DNA of 64,000 nt from Trogon surrucura. Its lineage: Eukaryota > Chordata > Aves > Trogoniformes > Trogonidae. The notes under the pieces were generated by a model. The model saw only the letters and a list, made by a program, of their open reading frames with translations, was not told the origin of the DNA and ran no database searches. Below are positions 24,401 through 37,600 of the stretch, one piece after another (the first letter of the stretch is position 1; each line of letters begins with the position of its first letter). The stretch spans positions 91,010,122-91,074,121 of the forward strand of contig CM036618.1 in assembly GCA_020746105.1 (NCBI GenBank). The letters run 5' to 3'. The position numbers were made by a program, and so were the translations under genes.

Positions 24401-27400
24401 TCATCCTTCCTCTGACCTTAGTTATTTCCCAGCCTCCTCCCTGGGAAACCTTTACCAGGATGCAAAAGAAAACATTAGGATTTTGCAACCAAACCAAAGT
24501 CCAAGCACTGACCTCAGCACACAGGGTGGTGTTGCAGGTCTGTGGGTGCACAGCGGGACATATTTCCCTTCTGCCTGGTCCCGAGCAACTCCTTCTGCAG
24601 CACACACATCTTCATAGCACGTACCTGCAGAGCCCTGGATGTCTCTAGTAGCCTTGAGGACCATCAGCATTCCTCACACAACTAGGAAACTCCAAACCTG
24701 TCTGCAACACCTTGTTTTGTTGTTGCTGGATTAAAAGAAGGCAATGCCTTCATACATGCCTACCTCTTCTGACAGAAGCCACCAGTTTTCAAAGCTACTT
24801 GTTGAGCTATTTGCAGAAGAGCTCCCCTACTACCACCAATTCAAATAAAGCAAGCCAGGTTGAAGGTCAAGGCTCTACTGCAGCAGCTCCCTTTGCTGGG
24901 ATTTGGGAAGGCAAGGGCTGGCCGGGCAAGCTGCAGGGTGGTAATTAGCAGCTGGAGAGGGCAGAAAGCAGCTGCGGGTGATAATCACCTCTTAGATACC
25001 TTTTGTGGACCAAACCCTAGGAGATAGGCTCCTGGTGTTTCTACAGACACATGTCCTCCTCTGTATGTTCAGTGATCCAGGCACCTTTTCAAGTTCAGTT
25101 CTGTAAGCTCTGTGCTTCTTAGCTTTCTTTTCTGCAAAAGCTGCTGGCCTTTCTTTTCTTGCAATACTGTACAAGAATATGCGTGTGATTTGATTTTTTT
25201 CTCTTCCCAAACTATTTTTCACTTTCTTTCATTGAAAAGAGCTTTGAGAACCTAAGGTGGAAAATATCAATTTTTGAACGGCTTTGAAAGCATTTACAGT
25301 ATTTTCCATAGTAAAAAAAGCACTCTGAGGAGTAGCAAGCATAAAATGTAGAGGTTTTCCTCTTAGAATTCTTACGGAGATTTAATGCTGGCAATTATAA
25401 GAATGTAAATGGTATTTCCAGCTTAACTGTGCTTGTGACTAAGCAATTTATTAGAAGTAATTTGCTTATTTTGGGGATCAAAATGCAGCTCTCACTTCAT
25501 AATACATGGCTGTGGCACTGGAGGTAAGGAACAGAGGATAGAGCTTATTCTGACAGATTTATTCTTCTAATAAGATTTGAAGAGGTTTTTTTTTTTTTTC
25601 TTTTAACATGTAACAAAAGAGCAGAATTTCTTCTCAGGGCTTGATTTCAGAGAAGGATTTAAAATTGCATTGGATCTTTCTGTGACCCTTAAAGGCATCA
25701 TGGAAGGAAGATGGGTCTCCTTTGCAGTTCTATTTCTACACTACTTAGTTCATAGTTAATGGAATTGCTACAGCGTGGAGTGATACTTATGCGTACTGCT
25801 TTCTGTTTTTTTAAGTGGAAATGAATCATGAGAAATTACTGGCTTACAAAAAGTATAGACATAGGCTACAGCACTGCAGAAACTCATATCTACATCTTAT
25901 GTCCCTCAGGGTACAGCTCACTGCTCTGTATGTCTGGAAATGCCCCAAATGACTTGATGCCTGGATAAAATGGTGGCAATGGGCTGCACAAAGGGTCACA
26001 GCAGTTCTTCACAGCCTGCACTCCCCAACCCTGACCTGTCTGCACACATATTACAGTAAAAGTTTAGTCACAAATATCCTGAGCAAGAGGAAGGGGTGTG
26101 AGTTTCCTGCTTGCAGCCCTGCCCTGCAGCCCCTCCAACCAGCAGAGCTACTGCCAGCTCAGCTGCCCTGAGCAGACAACAGCATTCCCAAAGTCACGAT
26201 GTCCCTACACACAGCAGAATAACTTTCTGAATGCGTTTTAGTGACTGGCAGTAGTCTGGAGCTTCAATACCTTCACAGGGCAATGAACACCTTGGTGGTG
26301 TGAACAGTTAAAGAAACACCAGAAACACCATCTCTCCCGTAGTGCTGGAAACAAGAGGGGTGGAGGGACCAGATGGGGACAAGGGCAAACACTGGTATTT
26401 CTGCCAGTCCACTGGGGTCTGCGTGCCCAGGGAGGCTCTTGCATGCCTCTACACCCCTCTTGTATCCAGATCACGTGGCCCCCAGGTGAACCCACCAGCA
26501 CCTTCCCCCCACCCCATCCCTCCAGCAGGACCCTGATTTTCCCCTCCTGTTTCCCCATTGCCTTCCCCTATGCCACCAGCCATCAGCACCAGGACCCTAC
26601 AATCTCTTTCCTTTCCAACTAAATTTGACCTTGCTGAATCATGGCACGGTGTGTGTCCACAGCACATACCGCTGCCCAAGGAAGGTATTGCCAGCACCTG
26701 GTTCCACACAAAGAGAATTTTATATGGATGCAGCACCACACAGCAGTTGGGGGGGGACCCTGTGTGTTCCCACCCCATGCTGAGCTCCCCCGTTGCTACA
26801 CAGGCACGTGAGCATGCAACCCCATTTCCTCTTCCACCAGCTGGATCCCTTCTGGAAACGCTGCCTCCCCAGAGGAAAAGGGGTCTCCACAAGATTGGTG
26901 GGCAAGGAGACTCTAGAGATGGGCCAAGCCACCAACGCTCAACTGGGAGACAGAGATACCAGTCCTTACATGGTGTGCACAGGGACATATGCAGAGGGGC
27001 TTTGCATGAACTCTAGCAAATACCTGTTTTGAAAGATACATACCAGTAAAGAAAATACATTAATGCACCCACTAACAACACTGGTAGTTCTGGCCTTGCT
27101 GCATGTTTGGACGCTTGTTCTTGCCAGAGCAGGGCTCTGATTTCTGCCCCTTGCCTCCAGAAACAACCTGCATTTTGAGCAGTCTTCAGTGCCAAGAGCC
27201 AAAGCTGGAGAAGACAAGGATAAGGGCACCACAGAGGGAATGCATCCAGTTGCTGGGAGGCAGCCACGAGCTCTCTACTGTGAAGTGGCTTTTACTGGCA
27301 TCACATACTTGCTCTGACACCTGATGCCCTACAGAACGTAAACAGAAAACACATCGGGAAAACAGTCAGGAAGAACAGATGGAAGATTGTTATTACTGGG

Positions 27401-28096
27401 TTTACATTCTCCAGGCCTGATTTGTAGTGAATAGCTGAGCTTTACCGCCAAGGTAAGGGGCACTGGGATCCAGAGTGAGACCTGGTATTTTTGGCAAACT
27501 AAATTAAGAGTGGCAGTGATAGCACATGGCTCGCACTGGAAGTATGTAGATAGGGAAAGCACACTTAAAAAAGCCATTTGTATTTTCTGAGTCCTTGGGT
27601 CCTCAACTGCAAATTTCAGCACTAAATCCAGCACTGCTGAAACTTTTGATTAACAAAGAGCAGTCTCCCAAACAGATGACTTCTCATACAAGGAGCTTTA
27701 TGCAGATGAATCTGGTTTTATATGAGGTAGCAGAGCAATGAAACATATTCCACTTATCCTGGGAAGACTCAGTCCCCACCTACACTGTATTCGAAATCAA
27801 CAATATCCATATGTTGCACTTCCTACAGATCCAATTTTTTTTTCAGACACCATATATTTTTGTTCACAATAACTGTAAGTTCTGCCAAAAAAGGTTTCAT
27901 AAAATTGATTTCCATTGTGGCAGCCTCTTGGTTTCTGATGGCAGACTAGCAAGATGCAAACATCACAGCCAGCCTCCATAATGTCGCAGTTTTAAAGCTG
28001 GTTACACCCGTTCAGATACAAAGGCCTGTGGCCACAATCAAGGCAAACTCCTCCCAAGCAGCCACCCTTGGCATTTCCCGATCCCAAATGTGATGT

Positions 28097-28113
28097 GGGG
28101 GGGGGGGGGGGGG
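28097..28113 (+). repeat. G homopolymer (17 G)
   Basis: A pure G17 run after GATGT, on the same strand as the runs at 7.45 and 21.4 kb. It is a simple repeat with G-quadruplex potential. Confidence 0.85.
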
Positions 28114-30800
28114 AAGGCTCCAGCCTCTGCATTTGCTGTTCGCTTTATTTGTTTCAACACAGCATTTGTGGTAGCCTCTGTTCTAAATCTGCTGTTGGTA
28201 ACACGAGCCATAGGAGGTACAGGTAGATTCAGCTGCATGGCAAAAATAATGAAGAATTCTTGGTGCCCATGATAGTTCCCTGTTGCATTTCAAGTGCAAG
28301 TGCACCCTCCATCTGTTTTCTTTTTTCCCACAGAGGTATATCTTGAAATAATTAAAGCATAATCTGAGCATTATTTCTTTCTGCTACAGTCCAAGATCTA
28401 TAAGCAAACACAAATGAATTGTTGGTCCTATCTAGTATTGTCTATACACCCATACCTAATGCACTACACATTAAACCGCTCTCAGAGTACACAAACGCTC
28501 CTTACAGATAGCAGTAACTTCTGAGTTTGCTTAAATGCCTTGTTAGATTCCCCTTCGAAGCCTCTTTATATCTTTCCATTATTATAGAGGCAGATCAGGT
28601 CAAAAGTTTCCAAAAGTGACTACCCAGAACTTAAAATGGTGACTGCTCAATTGGAATGCTCAAGATCTCCAGGTATCAGTCACAAAAAAAAGAATTTCTT
28701 TCCCATTTTTCTCACTATGAATCCTCATTTTCTGCCACTTGAGATGGCAGGCTCCCAGGCAGACCCCACTCCTACACTGCAGGATATCCATGGCAAGGGG
28801 CTTATCAGGTCTGGCTTGAACATTGCCTCCTGGTAAGCCTGAAAAGGCTGATTTTGTCGCTTTTCATCCCTTCCTTCCCTGTCGGGTGAACAAACGACCC
28901 TGTGCCTTGGGACTTACTGACAGAGCCCAGCTTCTCTACAGTCTCAGATAACATGGCCATTGCCATCTTTGCAGAGAAGCTCAGTGGGTCAAATTTACAC
29001 GGTGTAAGTTTGGTATCCATCCATTTAAGCCAAGCATGCCAACATTATGCATTCATTTGGCCTATGAGGTCTCCTCATTCATAGAAAGAAAAAACAGATG
29101 CCTGGCTACCCAATTGCTCTAATTATTTAAAGAAGTTTCTGATGCTGGCAAGGGCTACAGCATACATAATTCAGCCCCCGCACCTTTCTCAAGCACAAGA
29201 CAAGCACATCAGTGTATTTTACTTAAGCCTTCCAAGCCATTTGTTATTTTATTTACCTGAGGTCAGTTTGGATGTAAGTGCTTTAAGTAGCTAAAGCCAA
29301 ACAATGTTAACCCCCTAGTTTCCTTGCAAACCCAATTATATTTGCAACTTTTTACTGTGTTCTCCCCTGTTTTCTTTTTGTATAAATGGTTTTCAAGCAC
29401 AGACTACCTTCAGGGTAATAAGGCATAAGTTAGTATTTTATTTCACAGAGCTTGAGAAACATTTAAAAACTACAGAATTTTAACTCCACTGCCACTTGTT
29501 AGGAGCTAACACTGGCATGTGCAATCATACCCTGTTTGAACAGAGCCAGCACTACCAGGCTGTGCATGACATCTTGGATTGTTATAATTTGAAGAAGATT
29601 CTACTCTCTGATTCCCATGGCAGTATTTGTTGGAAAAGGCTTGAGGGTAATTGTTTGAGAACAGAAAACTTGTTCCTTTCTGGTTAAACACTTGGATGGG
29701 ATTAGATGTGACAGCTCCATGTGATCTTGCAGAAACCATTTGATTTGTGCTTTCTGTCTTTATATGCAGAGTCAGAACTCCACAGTATGGGCTTACTAAG
29801 CCTGCAATGGTCAGCTGAGAAGATACATTCAACAGTTTCTGTGTAATGAGCACAGGACAGTTAGCTCAGCCCTGGACCACTTTGATTCCTTATACATTTC
29901 CTACTTGCAACCTGGAGAGCAAATTATGTCCCTCCCAAGCATTGGGGAGATGAGCAGGATGAGTTGTGCTGCTCCACAGGACGTGTATACCCATCATCAG
30001 CTTGCACAGACCTCTTGGAAGCAATTTATGGCCTTTGATGCCACCATCCTCTGCTATCACTTGGGTGCTGACCCACTATGTGAACCTATTACATGGTAAA
30101 ACCTTCCTCTCTCTTCCTTTCTACCAAAGTTTGACCTGCCCATGTAAATCACTACGGAAAGGGCAGCTACAATCAAAAGATTCTGGTCCAAGTCAGTGAT
30201 GATCTTAGAATCAATTTGGACACTTAACTGCCAAACTACTTCTGCCTCTGACAGTTGTATACGGTCACGTTGATGCTTGCCCTCAGTTCAGGGGCCATAT
30301 CAGCTGGTGAGCATCAAGCCCAGAAGAAATGAATTTATTTGCCATTTCCAAATAAGTGAGGTTTCCTCTATTTCATTTACCTGTGCAGCAAAGCATGCAG
30401 AGGGAGGGAAAGCTTTGTAAAAAATATTGGAGACAAATTCAAAGTGAGGATTAGATGTAGTGAGCTTCCCTTCACTGAAGTGAGATTTTCAGCTGTTATC
30501 AAAAGCAATATTTCTTAAACAAAAACTGTACCTTGAAAATTCTGCACGATACCTGATCTCAAAAGGAAGTTTAAGAGTCTGTGACTAAGGTCCATCAGCA
30601 AGTGCCTGGTCTTCCAGGTCTGCATTCCGTTGCTTTCAGGCTTCTTAGTACAGTGGAAACAAAGCTACTCTGCGTGCTGGTGTTACCAACTTGGACACGA
30701 ACAGAAGCAGCAATTTTGCTGAAATATTTTACTGATGAGAGTTACTAAACGACTGCTGCTGGGGTGGAGTAAGGCTGTAATATGCATCAGCCCGACTTAC

Positions 30801-30820
30801 TACATACGTGCACGTATGTA
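30801..30820. repeat. Perfect 20-bp palindrome
   Basis: TACATACGTG is followed immediately by its reverse complement CACGTATGTA, with no spacer. The centre is ACGTGCACGT. It could form a cruciform or serve as a dimeric factor site; no function can be assigned. Confidence 0.85.
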
Positions 30821-31078
30821 CCTATCTACATCAAGCAGTAGTAAAGACTATATCCCCAAAATTTGTCCCCTGCCCTAAGTATGCATTCATTCATTTAATA
30901 ACATTTGCTATCGGTCTGTTAAATCCTTCTTTAGGTAACAATCCAGTTGTCAAAATTTAAGGCTGGATCAGCCACTAAACTTTGATAGATGTCTCTGTGA
31001 TCCCCCCACAATCCTCCCAGGGGAGGATAACATGGGAACTAGCAAGAGAGACTTGAGTTTGGAAACAACTTGAAGCAG

Positions 31079-31084
31079 TTTAAT
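31079..31084 (-). terminator. LTR polyadenylation signal
   Basis: TTTAAT on the + strand reads ATTAAA on the - strand. It lies between the TATA box and the 3' end of the LTR, where the R-region poly(A) signal is expected. In the second copy the site is altered. Confidence 0.5.
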
Positions 31085-31509
31085 GAAAAAAAGAAAGAAT
31101 GATACTAACAGTAACAACAAAGATGTCAAACTGCATACAGATATACACAAGTACGCAAATATGCTCAGAGATAACAAGAGAATATATTAATCCAACCACA
31201 CACCTTCCCGATGACAACAAGGTCCCAAGCAGAAAAACAAAAAAAAAAGTCCCAGACTGGACTCAGCAGCAGACAGAAGTCCCCAAGCATGGAGTCCCAA
31301 AGACAGTTCAAAAGGAACAGAAGAGGAGCTGTACCGCTCCCACCCAGGTTGAGGGCAGCGGAAGGGAACCTGTCCTGGTGAACGGTGCTCCTCTGCAGCA
31401 GAGAAACAGGAGGCAGGAACACCAGCAGCACAGGGAGCAGTGACAACCAGCCCATGGGAACCCTCCCAGCAGAGCAGCACCAAGGACCCCAGGGCTCTTC
31501 TCAGGGGCC

Positions 31510-31517
31510 CTTATATA
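31510..31517 (-). promoter_or_regulatory. LTR TATA box
   Basis: On the - strand this reads TATATAAG, about 155 bp into the element from its U3 end, followed by GGGCCCC. The position fits the U3 promoter of a retroviral LTR. The same block (CTTATATA on the + strand) is conserved in the second copy near 51.59 kb. Confidence 0.6.
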
Positions 31518-33792
31518 CTGAGCACATGGGAAGGAGCACTGTGATTGATCCATTGGGGTCATCTGACCCATCTTCCCCTGCCACAGGCACAGCTGCCCCC
31601 ACCCCACTGTGATTGCCCCTTGTGCCAGCAGCCCCAGAGAACTTTCATTCTGGTACTCTTAAACCAGGACACCAGTGAAAACACAGTATAATAAAACTAA
31701 AAAGCTACCACCTCAAACAGTGCTACCAGTCAGCAGAAAACTCAAGTCCACTTGTCTAGAAGCAATGGTGGGGGGCATGAACACACACACATACAGAACG
31801 CTCATCCACCCCCTACACAACTGTGTTCGATACCTATTGTCTTCAAACTGGTGGCTTCCTGACTCCATGGTCACCTCTTTTGCAAACAGATCTTTCCCTG
31901 TGGCAAATCCCAGCACCAATGGGTTCACCAATGTGTTTCACCTCTCGCTCCCATACTTTGTGTTGCCAGCTCTTGCGTGGCTGGAAGTTGCTTCTGTCAG
32001 GGAAGAGCACAGGCAGCAGCACTTGTAAATGTTGTGATAAAAAGAGACAGCCTGTGCCCTCCTCAGTGTTTTGCTTTGATACTTTTCAGCTCTCCATTAC
32101 ACACGATAATGAGAGGCTGAATACCCTGGATAATGACAAACCTAGATAGCTTTTCTTTTTCTGCCCACTCAGTGTTTCTGCTACGCGATTCCTGGGATGC
32201 TCATTTCCAGGAGGCCGTGTTAGCTCATAGGCAGCGATGCAGAAAGGTGCCAGCCCACTGGCAGCATCTGTGACCCCAAGCCCCGTGTGGAGCCGGCCAG
32301 GCTGGGAGAGCTCAGGTGGGTGCAGCACGGACAGGGCTGCACCACTGCTGGGTTCCTGGAAGCAACAGGGCTGTGTTCACACACCACTGCATTTGAGCGA
32401 AGTCCTGCCAGGTCCGCACTGGCTCTTTGCCCTTGATACAATTTACCCACAAATTAGATAATCAGCCCATGGAAAATGAGAAATGGATCTATCGGCTGTT
32501 TCTTTCGTAAAACTGCCACCCTGCAGCAGCAACTAGGAAGCATGACCTTGGTGTAGGTGCTGTTTCCACTGCTTTACACCTTGCCGATCATGTTCCACAT
32601 GCCAACAGCTACATCCCTTAGTGAGCTCACACGGGTAGCAGAAGCTAAAGCTTAGAAGGACTTTTTGCCTGTGCTAGTTATTCCGATCATCTGCTGCTTC
32701 TGACATCGCAGCTCCATCACTCAGCGTTAGTCCAGCTATTTCTACACAGTCCTGTCATGTGCTCTGTGGGCACAGCCTGAGCCTTTGCCATCCAGCCATG
32801 TCTTGGTTTGCTAGAAGCTCACTCTCCAGTACTCTCACTCACACTGGTTTGAGATCAAGAGACTTCTTTGAAAACCCACCGACCTGAGACTTTAAAGCCA
32901 TATGGGCAACTCAGCATGTACGTAGATGCCTGCAGATTTATGAAAATAATCCACCTGAGTGGAAAACAAGTAGCTAAATACCAGTGAAAGCCTGTGCCCA
33001 AAACATTTAGAGCATTTCCATCATAGTCTGCAGGTAAGGAGTTGTCATGGGGACTTCAGACTTCCACTGGTACTGGGGAATGACACATAACCACATAGCT
33101 GCAAACCCCCAGTATATAGATGCTCGGCCCCTCACACCTCTGTACCTCTAAACTTCCAGTCCTAGAGTCTCAGTCCTTTTGCTCACAATTATCAGAGTAA
33201 ACAAACCTCACAATGCCTTGTGAAAAAGGTTGATGATATTCTGAAACTGTTAACTTGAATTAATGAGAATTCTGAGGGAGTTTTTTAGACAGTAGATCTG
33301 CAGATGTTCTGTACTAAGAGAATTAAATGGATCATTATATCTTAGAAACATAGTTGAGACTTCTTGATAAACTTTTGATCTTGTACTGTTTATTGATACA
33401 CTGAGCTGTTATAAATTTTCCATAAGTACTAGAGATTCACAAATATCAGGTAATTGCTTTCCCTCAAAGCAAATGCATTTATGGGATTGTTAGATTAGAA
33501 GTAGTCAGGAACTCTATGTCTTTGCATTGTGACTTTTGAATTCAATCTCCTGTATATGTACTAGATTTTTTTTTTTTTCACCAGGCAGTGTATGTTTGCT
33601 TACATATGTTATCTATAGACTTCCAAATACCTAGGTGGAATTGCAGATTATAGTTTGCATTCTAGCATCCTGGAATATGATACCACTTTTTCTGTGATGA
33701 TCTTGTAAATGTTGTGATCTTGATTGTCTCAATAAAACTTTCTTCTTAAAGTTACCAAAGAATTTTAGGAGATATGTGTACAGATACTTTGG

Positions 33793-33811
33793 AAAAAAAA
33801 AAAAAAAAAAA
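33793..33811 (+). repeat. A homopolymer (19 A)
   Basis: Uninterrupted A19 after TTTGG. Simple repeat; no flanking duplication was recognised. Confidence 0.7.
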
Positions 33812-34390
33812 GCCATTTTGTGTATCCCACTTGGCTGGGTCACACTTGAAGGGTGCCCGTCTAGAAGGCTTTGAGAGTATTTTATTAAATTTCCCAGACC
33901 TGATTTCATCAGAAAGAAGACCATCCTAATACTCATGTCATACTTCATCCTCTCTGTGTCCAGACCCACAGACTTGATCTGTCACTAATCTTCTGACTTC
34001 AGGGAAACTGTGATGGAATACGATGCTATTCACATGAGTAAAGGCATCACAGCCTGTCTCTTCAGAAGCAATTTTTCCTCTTTAAATCTGGCTTGCTCCT
34101 GAGCAATCTGGTATTTATAATCTTTAGAGCTGTGTAGGTTACTCCCGGTTACTAGTTGTAGTACCACAATGCTGAACTGCTCAGGGAGACTGAAAAAACT
34201 CCAGCCACACCACCAGTGAAGTAAAACTTCGCTTCCTAAAAGAGAAAAACTTGACAAATCTGACAGGCTAGTGCAAAAGGAGCACAGAAATCCGTACCAA
34301 AAATATGTGGGAGGGAACATATATTTAAAATAGGACCGCCTAATTCGGCTGCTAAATGAATGTAAGGAGCTCTGTACGTCTGTGTGTGCA

Positions 34391-34480
34391 GGAGGGAGAG
34401 GGAGAGACAGAGGGAGGGAGACACAGAGAGGGAGAGGGGAGCAGAGGGAGGGAGGGAGGGAGGGAGGGAAGGAGGGAGAG
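34391..34480 (+). repeat. GA-rich low-complexity tract with (GGGA)n core
   Basis: A purine-only-like stretch built of GGGAG and GAGAG units. From about 34446 it contains five or more consecutive GGGA units, a perfect G-quadruplex pattern on the + strand. Purine tracts of this kind are common near vertebrate promoters. Here it lies about 200 bp before a possible splice donor. Confidence 0.8.
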
Positions 34481-34499
34481 CAATGTGCCTTTCACAAAG

Positions 34500-34691
34500 C
34501 TGGGAGCTTGATGGGAATGTTTGATTAGCTCCTCTCTGAAAGAGAAAAGGTATCCAGGCCTCCCTCCACTGCCTGCCTCTCCTTCTGTAGAATAATGTTG
34601 GCTGGAGTTTGGGGTACAGAAAAGCTTGGAAAAAATAGCACTTTCATACTGAGCGGAGAAAAGGAATAAAAAGTTGCGCACCTCAAGCAAG
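34500..34691 (+). other. Candidate noncoding first exon of VIT (speculative)
   Basis: A stretch of ordinary complexity following the GA tract ends CAAG and is followed by GTAATT, an acceptable donor. An AT-rich TATATTTAAAATAGG lies at about 34.32 kb. Since the VIT start-codon exon opens with an acceptor, some upstream exon must exist. This is one possible site, chosen from context only, about 15 kb upstream. Confidence 0.15.
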
Positions 34692-37600
34692 GTAATTCTG
34701 ATGTTATTTCTCTGCTATGTTTATTTATGAGGGAAAGGGGGGAGTTGCTTTTTTGCCTGTTGCTAATAGTTAAATATTTTCACTGCTAAGAAATTCTAGG
34801 GATGTAATTTTTTGTTTAGCATTCCAGCTGTGTGCATAGGATCAAAGACCTACGAAGATGAAGACATAGATGTAGAATGAAACTGTACTTTAAATTATAT
34901 ATACTTCATTAGGTATTTATAAAAACATTAAACTCCTCCTGTTAAAGTGGACACATATGCTCACTGCCTGAACAGCAAGGGCTTAACTACTTGATAAAGA
35001 ACGGTGTATATTAGTCACACACCAGTAGACATATACTGTTCAAATAGCGTGTAATAGGAAATGCAACCAGTTCCCTAAGTTTAAAATGGTTTTGCTTTCA
35101 AGACTTTGTCTCTTTGATCAATAGGAAGGTGTGTGTTGTATCATTAATTAGTGTTACCTGACACCGGGGAACACTAATCTTCAAGATGCAGAATGGAAAA
35201 TGGTATTACTCCAGTGCTGTGTATTTACATGGTGTAAACTCCCTTGCTAGACAGATAGATACAGATGTATGATCAGTACAGTAGCCGAGACGCTATATAT
35301 CCTTTTATGCTGAGTGCTTGTTTTGCTGGTGAGGCTCCAAAAATGAATAGCATTGTCAAGCCTGCCACAGCCATTCAGCTCTCCGTGGAGAGATTAGAGT
35401 CTTGATAAGTCTCTTCAAAATGCAATTTCTCTCAGACTAGTACGAACAAGAACCAACTGCCCCAAGCAAACTTTCAATTCTAGTTAATATTTTGCTCCTA
35501 GAGTTTATGGGAACTACGCCACATCCAGAGCAAAAAAAGAATTACAGTTACAGAGGCAGATCCTCCTTGGAGAACACTCCTTTTCCTCTAACCTCTCCAC
35601 AATTTAAACAGAACACCAAAGCCAATCAAGCACACACAGAGAAAAAGTAGTTTAGATGGCTTTTTAAATACATTTGACTGAGAACAGCAACAGAGTTGTG
35701 TTTGTTTATAGCTTGTATTTTACCATATACGTCCTGAAGTTAAAAAAACACTTTGCATTTTATTGTGTTCAAAGAATACCTATGTTTTTCTGTATCTGTA
35801 ATACCATGTTCTTCAGACTTCATTCAGTTTGTCACTTGAATGACAGTCATGGCTGCAAGACTGGTTTCTATCAGAGATGTAAAGAGAGCTCAAAGAAAAA
35901 TAACTGCATTACACACACACATTACTTTTGGAATATTAGATTCATATCTTAAACAGATTTATTTTGCATGCAGATTTTATCTAATGTTTCAAGTTGCTAG
36001 AGTTGTTCTCACTAGGATGACAGAAAAGACTTCCTGTCTTTCTGTTATTCAAGACATAAGAAATATTTTTTTTAAAAAAAAAAAACTTGATTGTCTTGCC
36101 AGTGTACTGAATATTGCTTTCTGTTACCACCTGTAGTAGGAATGTGATGTTCTTAACTTGCTCACTACTTTATATAAGATAGCTCTTTCCCTAGTAGTAT
36201 TCTTACACATGACTTACCACCAGCTGGTTGAACTGAGTATTTTTGCTAGCTAAACCAGGCTTCCTCACACTTGGGATGCAAGAAAGATACCCCATGTGGA
36301 TTCTCTTGTGTCTAATAAGAATGAAATCCTACCAAAGTCTTTCCTTTAGCGGAGACATACGCAAAGTGCTCTCTCTTCACCCAGCTACCTACTTTCACTG
36401 AAGTAGTAGGAAATGAATTTTTGCACTCTGCTTCATGAAACTTGGTTAATTGGAATATTTCTAAAAGGGGACTGCCTGAGCACAGAGTGACCACAGAAGC
36501 TGGGAAAACAGGTAATTACTTCGTGTGAAAAGACAGAATTGTTTACTATTTCTGGCCACTGCTTTTTAGAAAACATATTGCTACAAATAGACCTGAAGTT
36601 TACATAACAGTGGCATCAAAGGCTTGAGCGTACCTGGTCTGCCTGGAGAATTTTTAACTTTTTCCTTTTCACCTCTGAACCACAAACAAAGCTCTAGACA
36701 GAAAATTCTGCCCAGTAGATTTACATGTCAACCCAAGGCTCAGGACATGCATGTCCAAGTCTCCATTTTACCACAAAGTCTCTTAATTGATGATAGCCAA
36801 GTCAGTTAGGGCACCTGGCTGAAATGAACAGTAGCTCAGTTTACTATCTGCAGCTATTACTGTATTCCTTCTCCAATGTCTTGGGGCTGAACACATAGAA
36901 AAAAAATGTGGCACTCATAGACATGAACTCAGTGTACAGGGGGACTGGTTTGGACAGGTGCCCGAGCAATGAGGTGCATGTTGTCCCACTGCAATGGGGT
37001 GAGGAGTCTTTTCTGGATGGGCGGTGAAAAAGTCCAGGACTTACTGCCAGCCCTCTGAGATGTTCTGCCCCCCTGAAGATCCAAGTCCATCAGGATCTCT
37101 CCAGCATGCTGTCGCATCACCTGAGGTTTAGACCTCCCTTTCAGAGCTCAGAAGGTGGTCACTGAACAGAAGATATATCCTTCACCTTTCATCCATCATG
37201 CAGGTCTCACCAGTCTGTGTTAGAAAACAGAAACAGAGTACAAAATGGAAATGCAAAACTAAATGGGGTTTGGGGGGGAGTTGTTTGGGGTTTTTTTAAG
37301 AGGAAAAAAAATAATAGTCATAGTATGTGTTTGTCGTACATAAAGCCAGGGAGGATGCAGCTACAGCACAGGTCTGCCCTCCTCACCTTTCCCCTGTGGA
37401 GTAGTTTTTTAAGGCTGGAGTGAGAGAGAGAAATAGGTGCTTAACACCTACTTAGAGCCCTTCAATTCCTCTTTTGAACTTGCCGGGGCACAAGGAGCCC
37501 CGTTGTCCCACGGCTGGCCAGGGTGCCCGTGCTAGAGCTCAGCTGGGACCTGGGACAATGCAGCCCCTGTTCTGGGCCCGGCTGTCACACAGAGACTATA

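Larger units (their letters stand above)
16891..30947. other. Intergenic region, no gene recognised
   Basis: About 14 kb between the opsin 3' end and the first LTR. Frames of 60-180 codons occur on both strands, the longest at 26449-26988 (-) with an overlapping 152-codon frame on the + strand. They are compositionally driven, lack family motifs and show no paired splice structure. Homopolymer tracts are listed separately. I looked for FEZ2-type exons, a VIT neighbour in mammals, on the - strand and found none, but a manual search for small exons is weak. Confidence 0.55.
30948..31671 (-). mobile_element. Solo LTR of an avian-type endogenous retrovirus, complete with target-site duplication
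   Basis: A 724-bp element bounded by TGTC and GACA inverted ends, with identical 5-bp flanks CCAGT at 30943-30947 and 31672-31676. Read on the - strand it has the order of a retroviral LTR: a start at TGTCCTGGTTTAAG, a TATATAAG box (complement of 31510-31517), and an ATTAAA poly(A) signal (complement of 31079-31084). The end resembles the GGTTAAACCACGACA end I recall from common bird ERV LTRs. No gag, pol or env sequence adjoins it, so recombination has left a solo LTR. A relative lies at 51088-51705. The 5-bp duplication is typical of ERVL-like and some other classes, so class is left open. Confidence 0.85.

Noticed and set aside
26449..26988. 179-codon - strand open frame with an overlapping 152-codon + frame
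   Set aside because: The local sequence is GC-richer and stop-poor in several frames at once. The translations are Gly/Pro/Trp-rich with no domain, no splice structure and no recognisable family.
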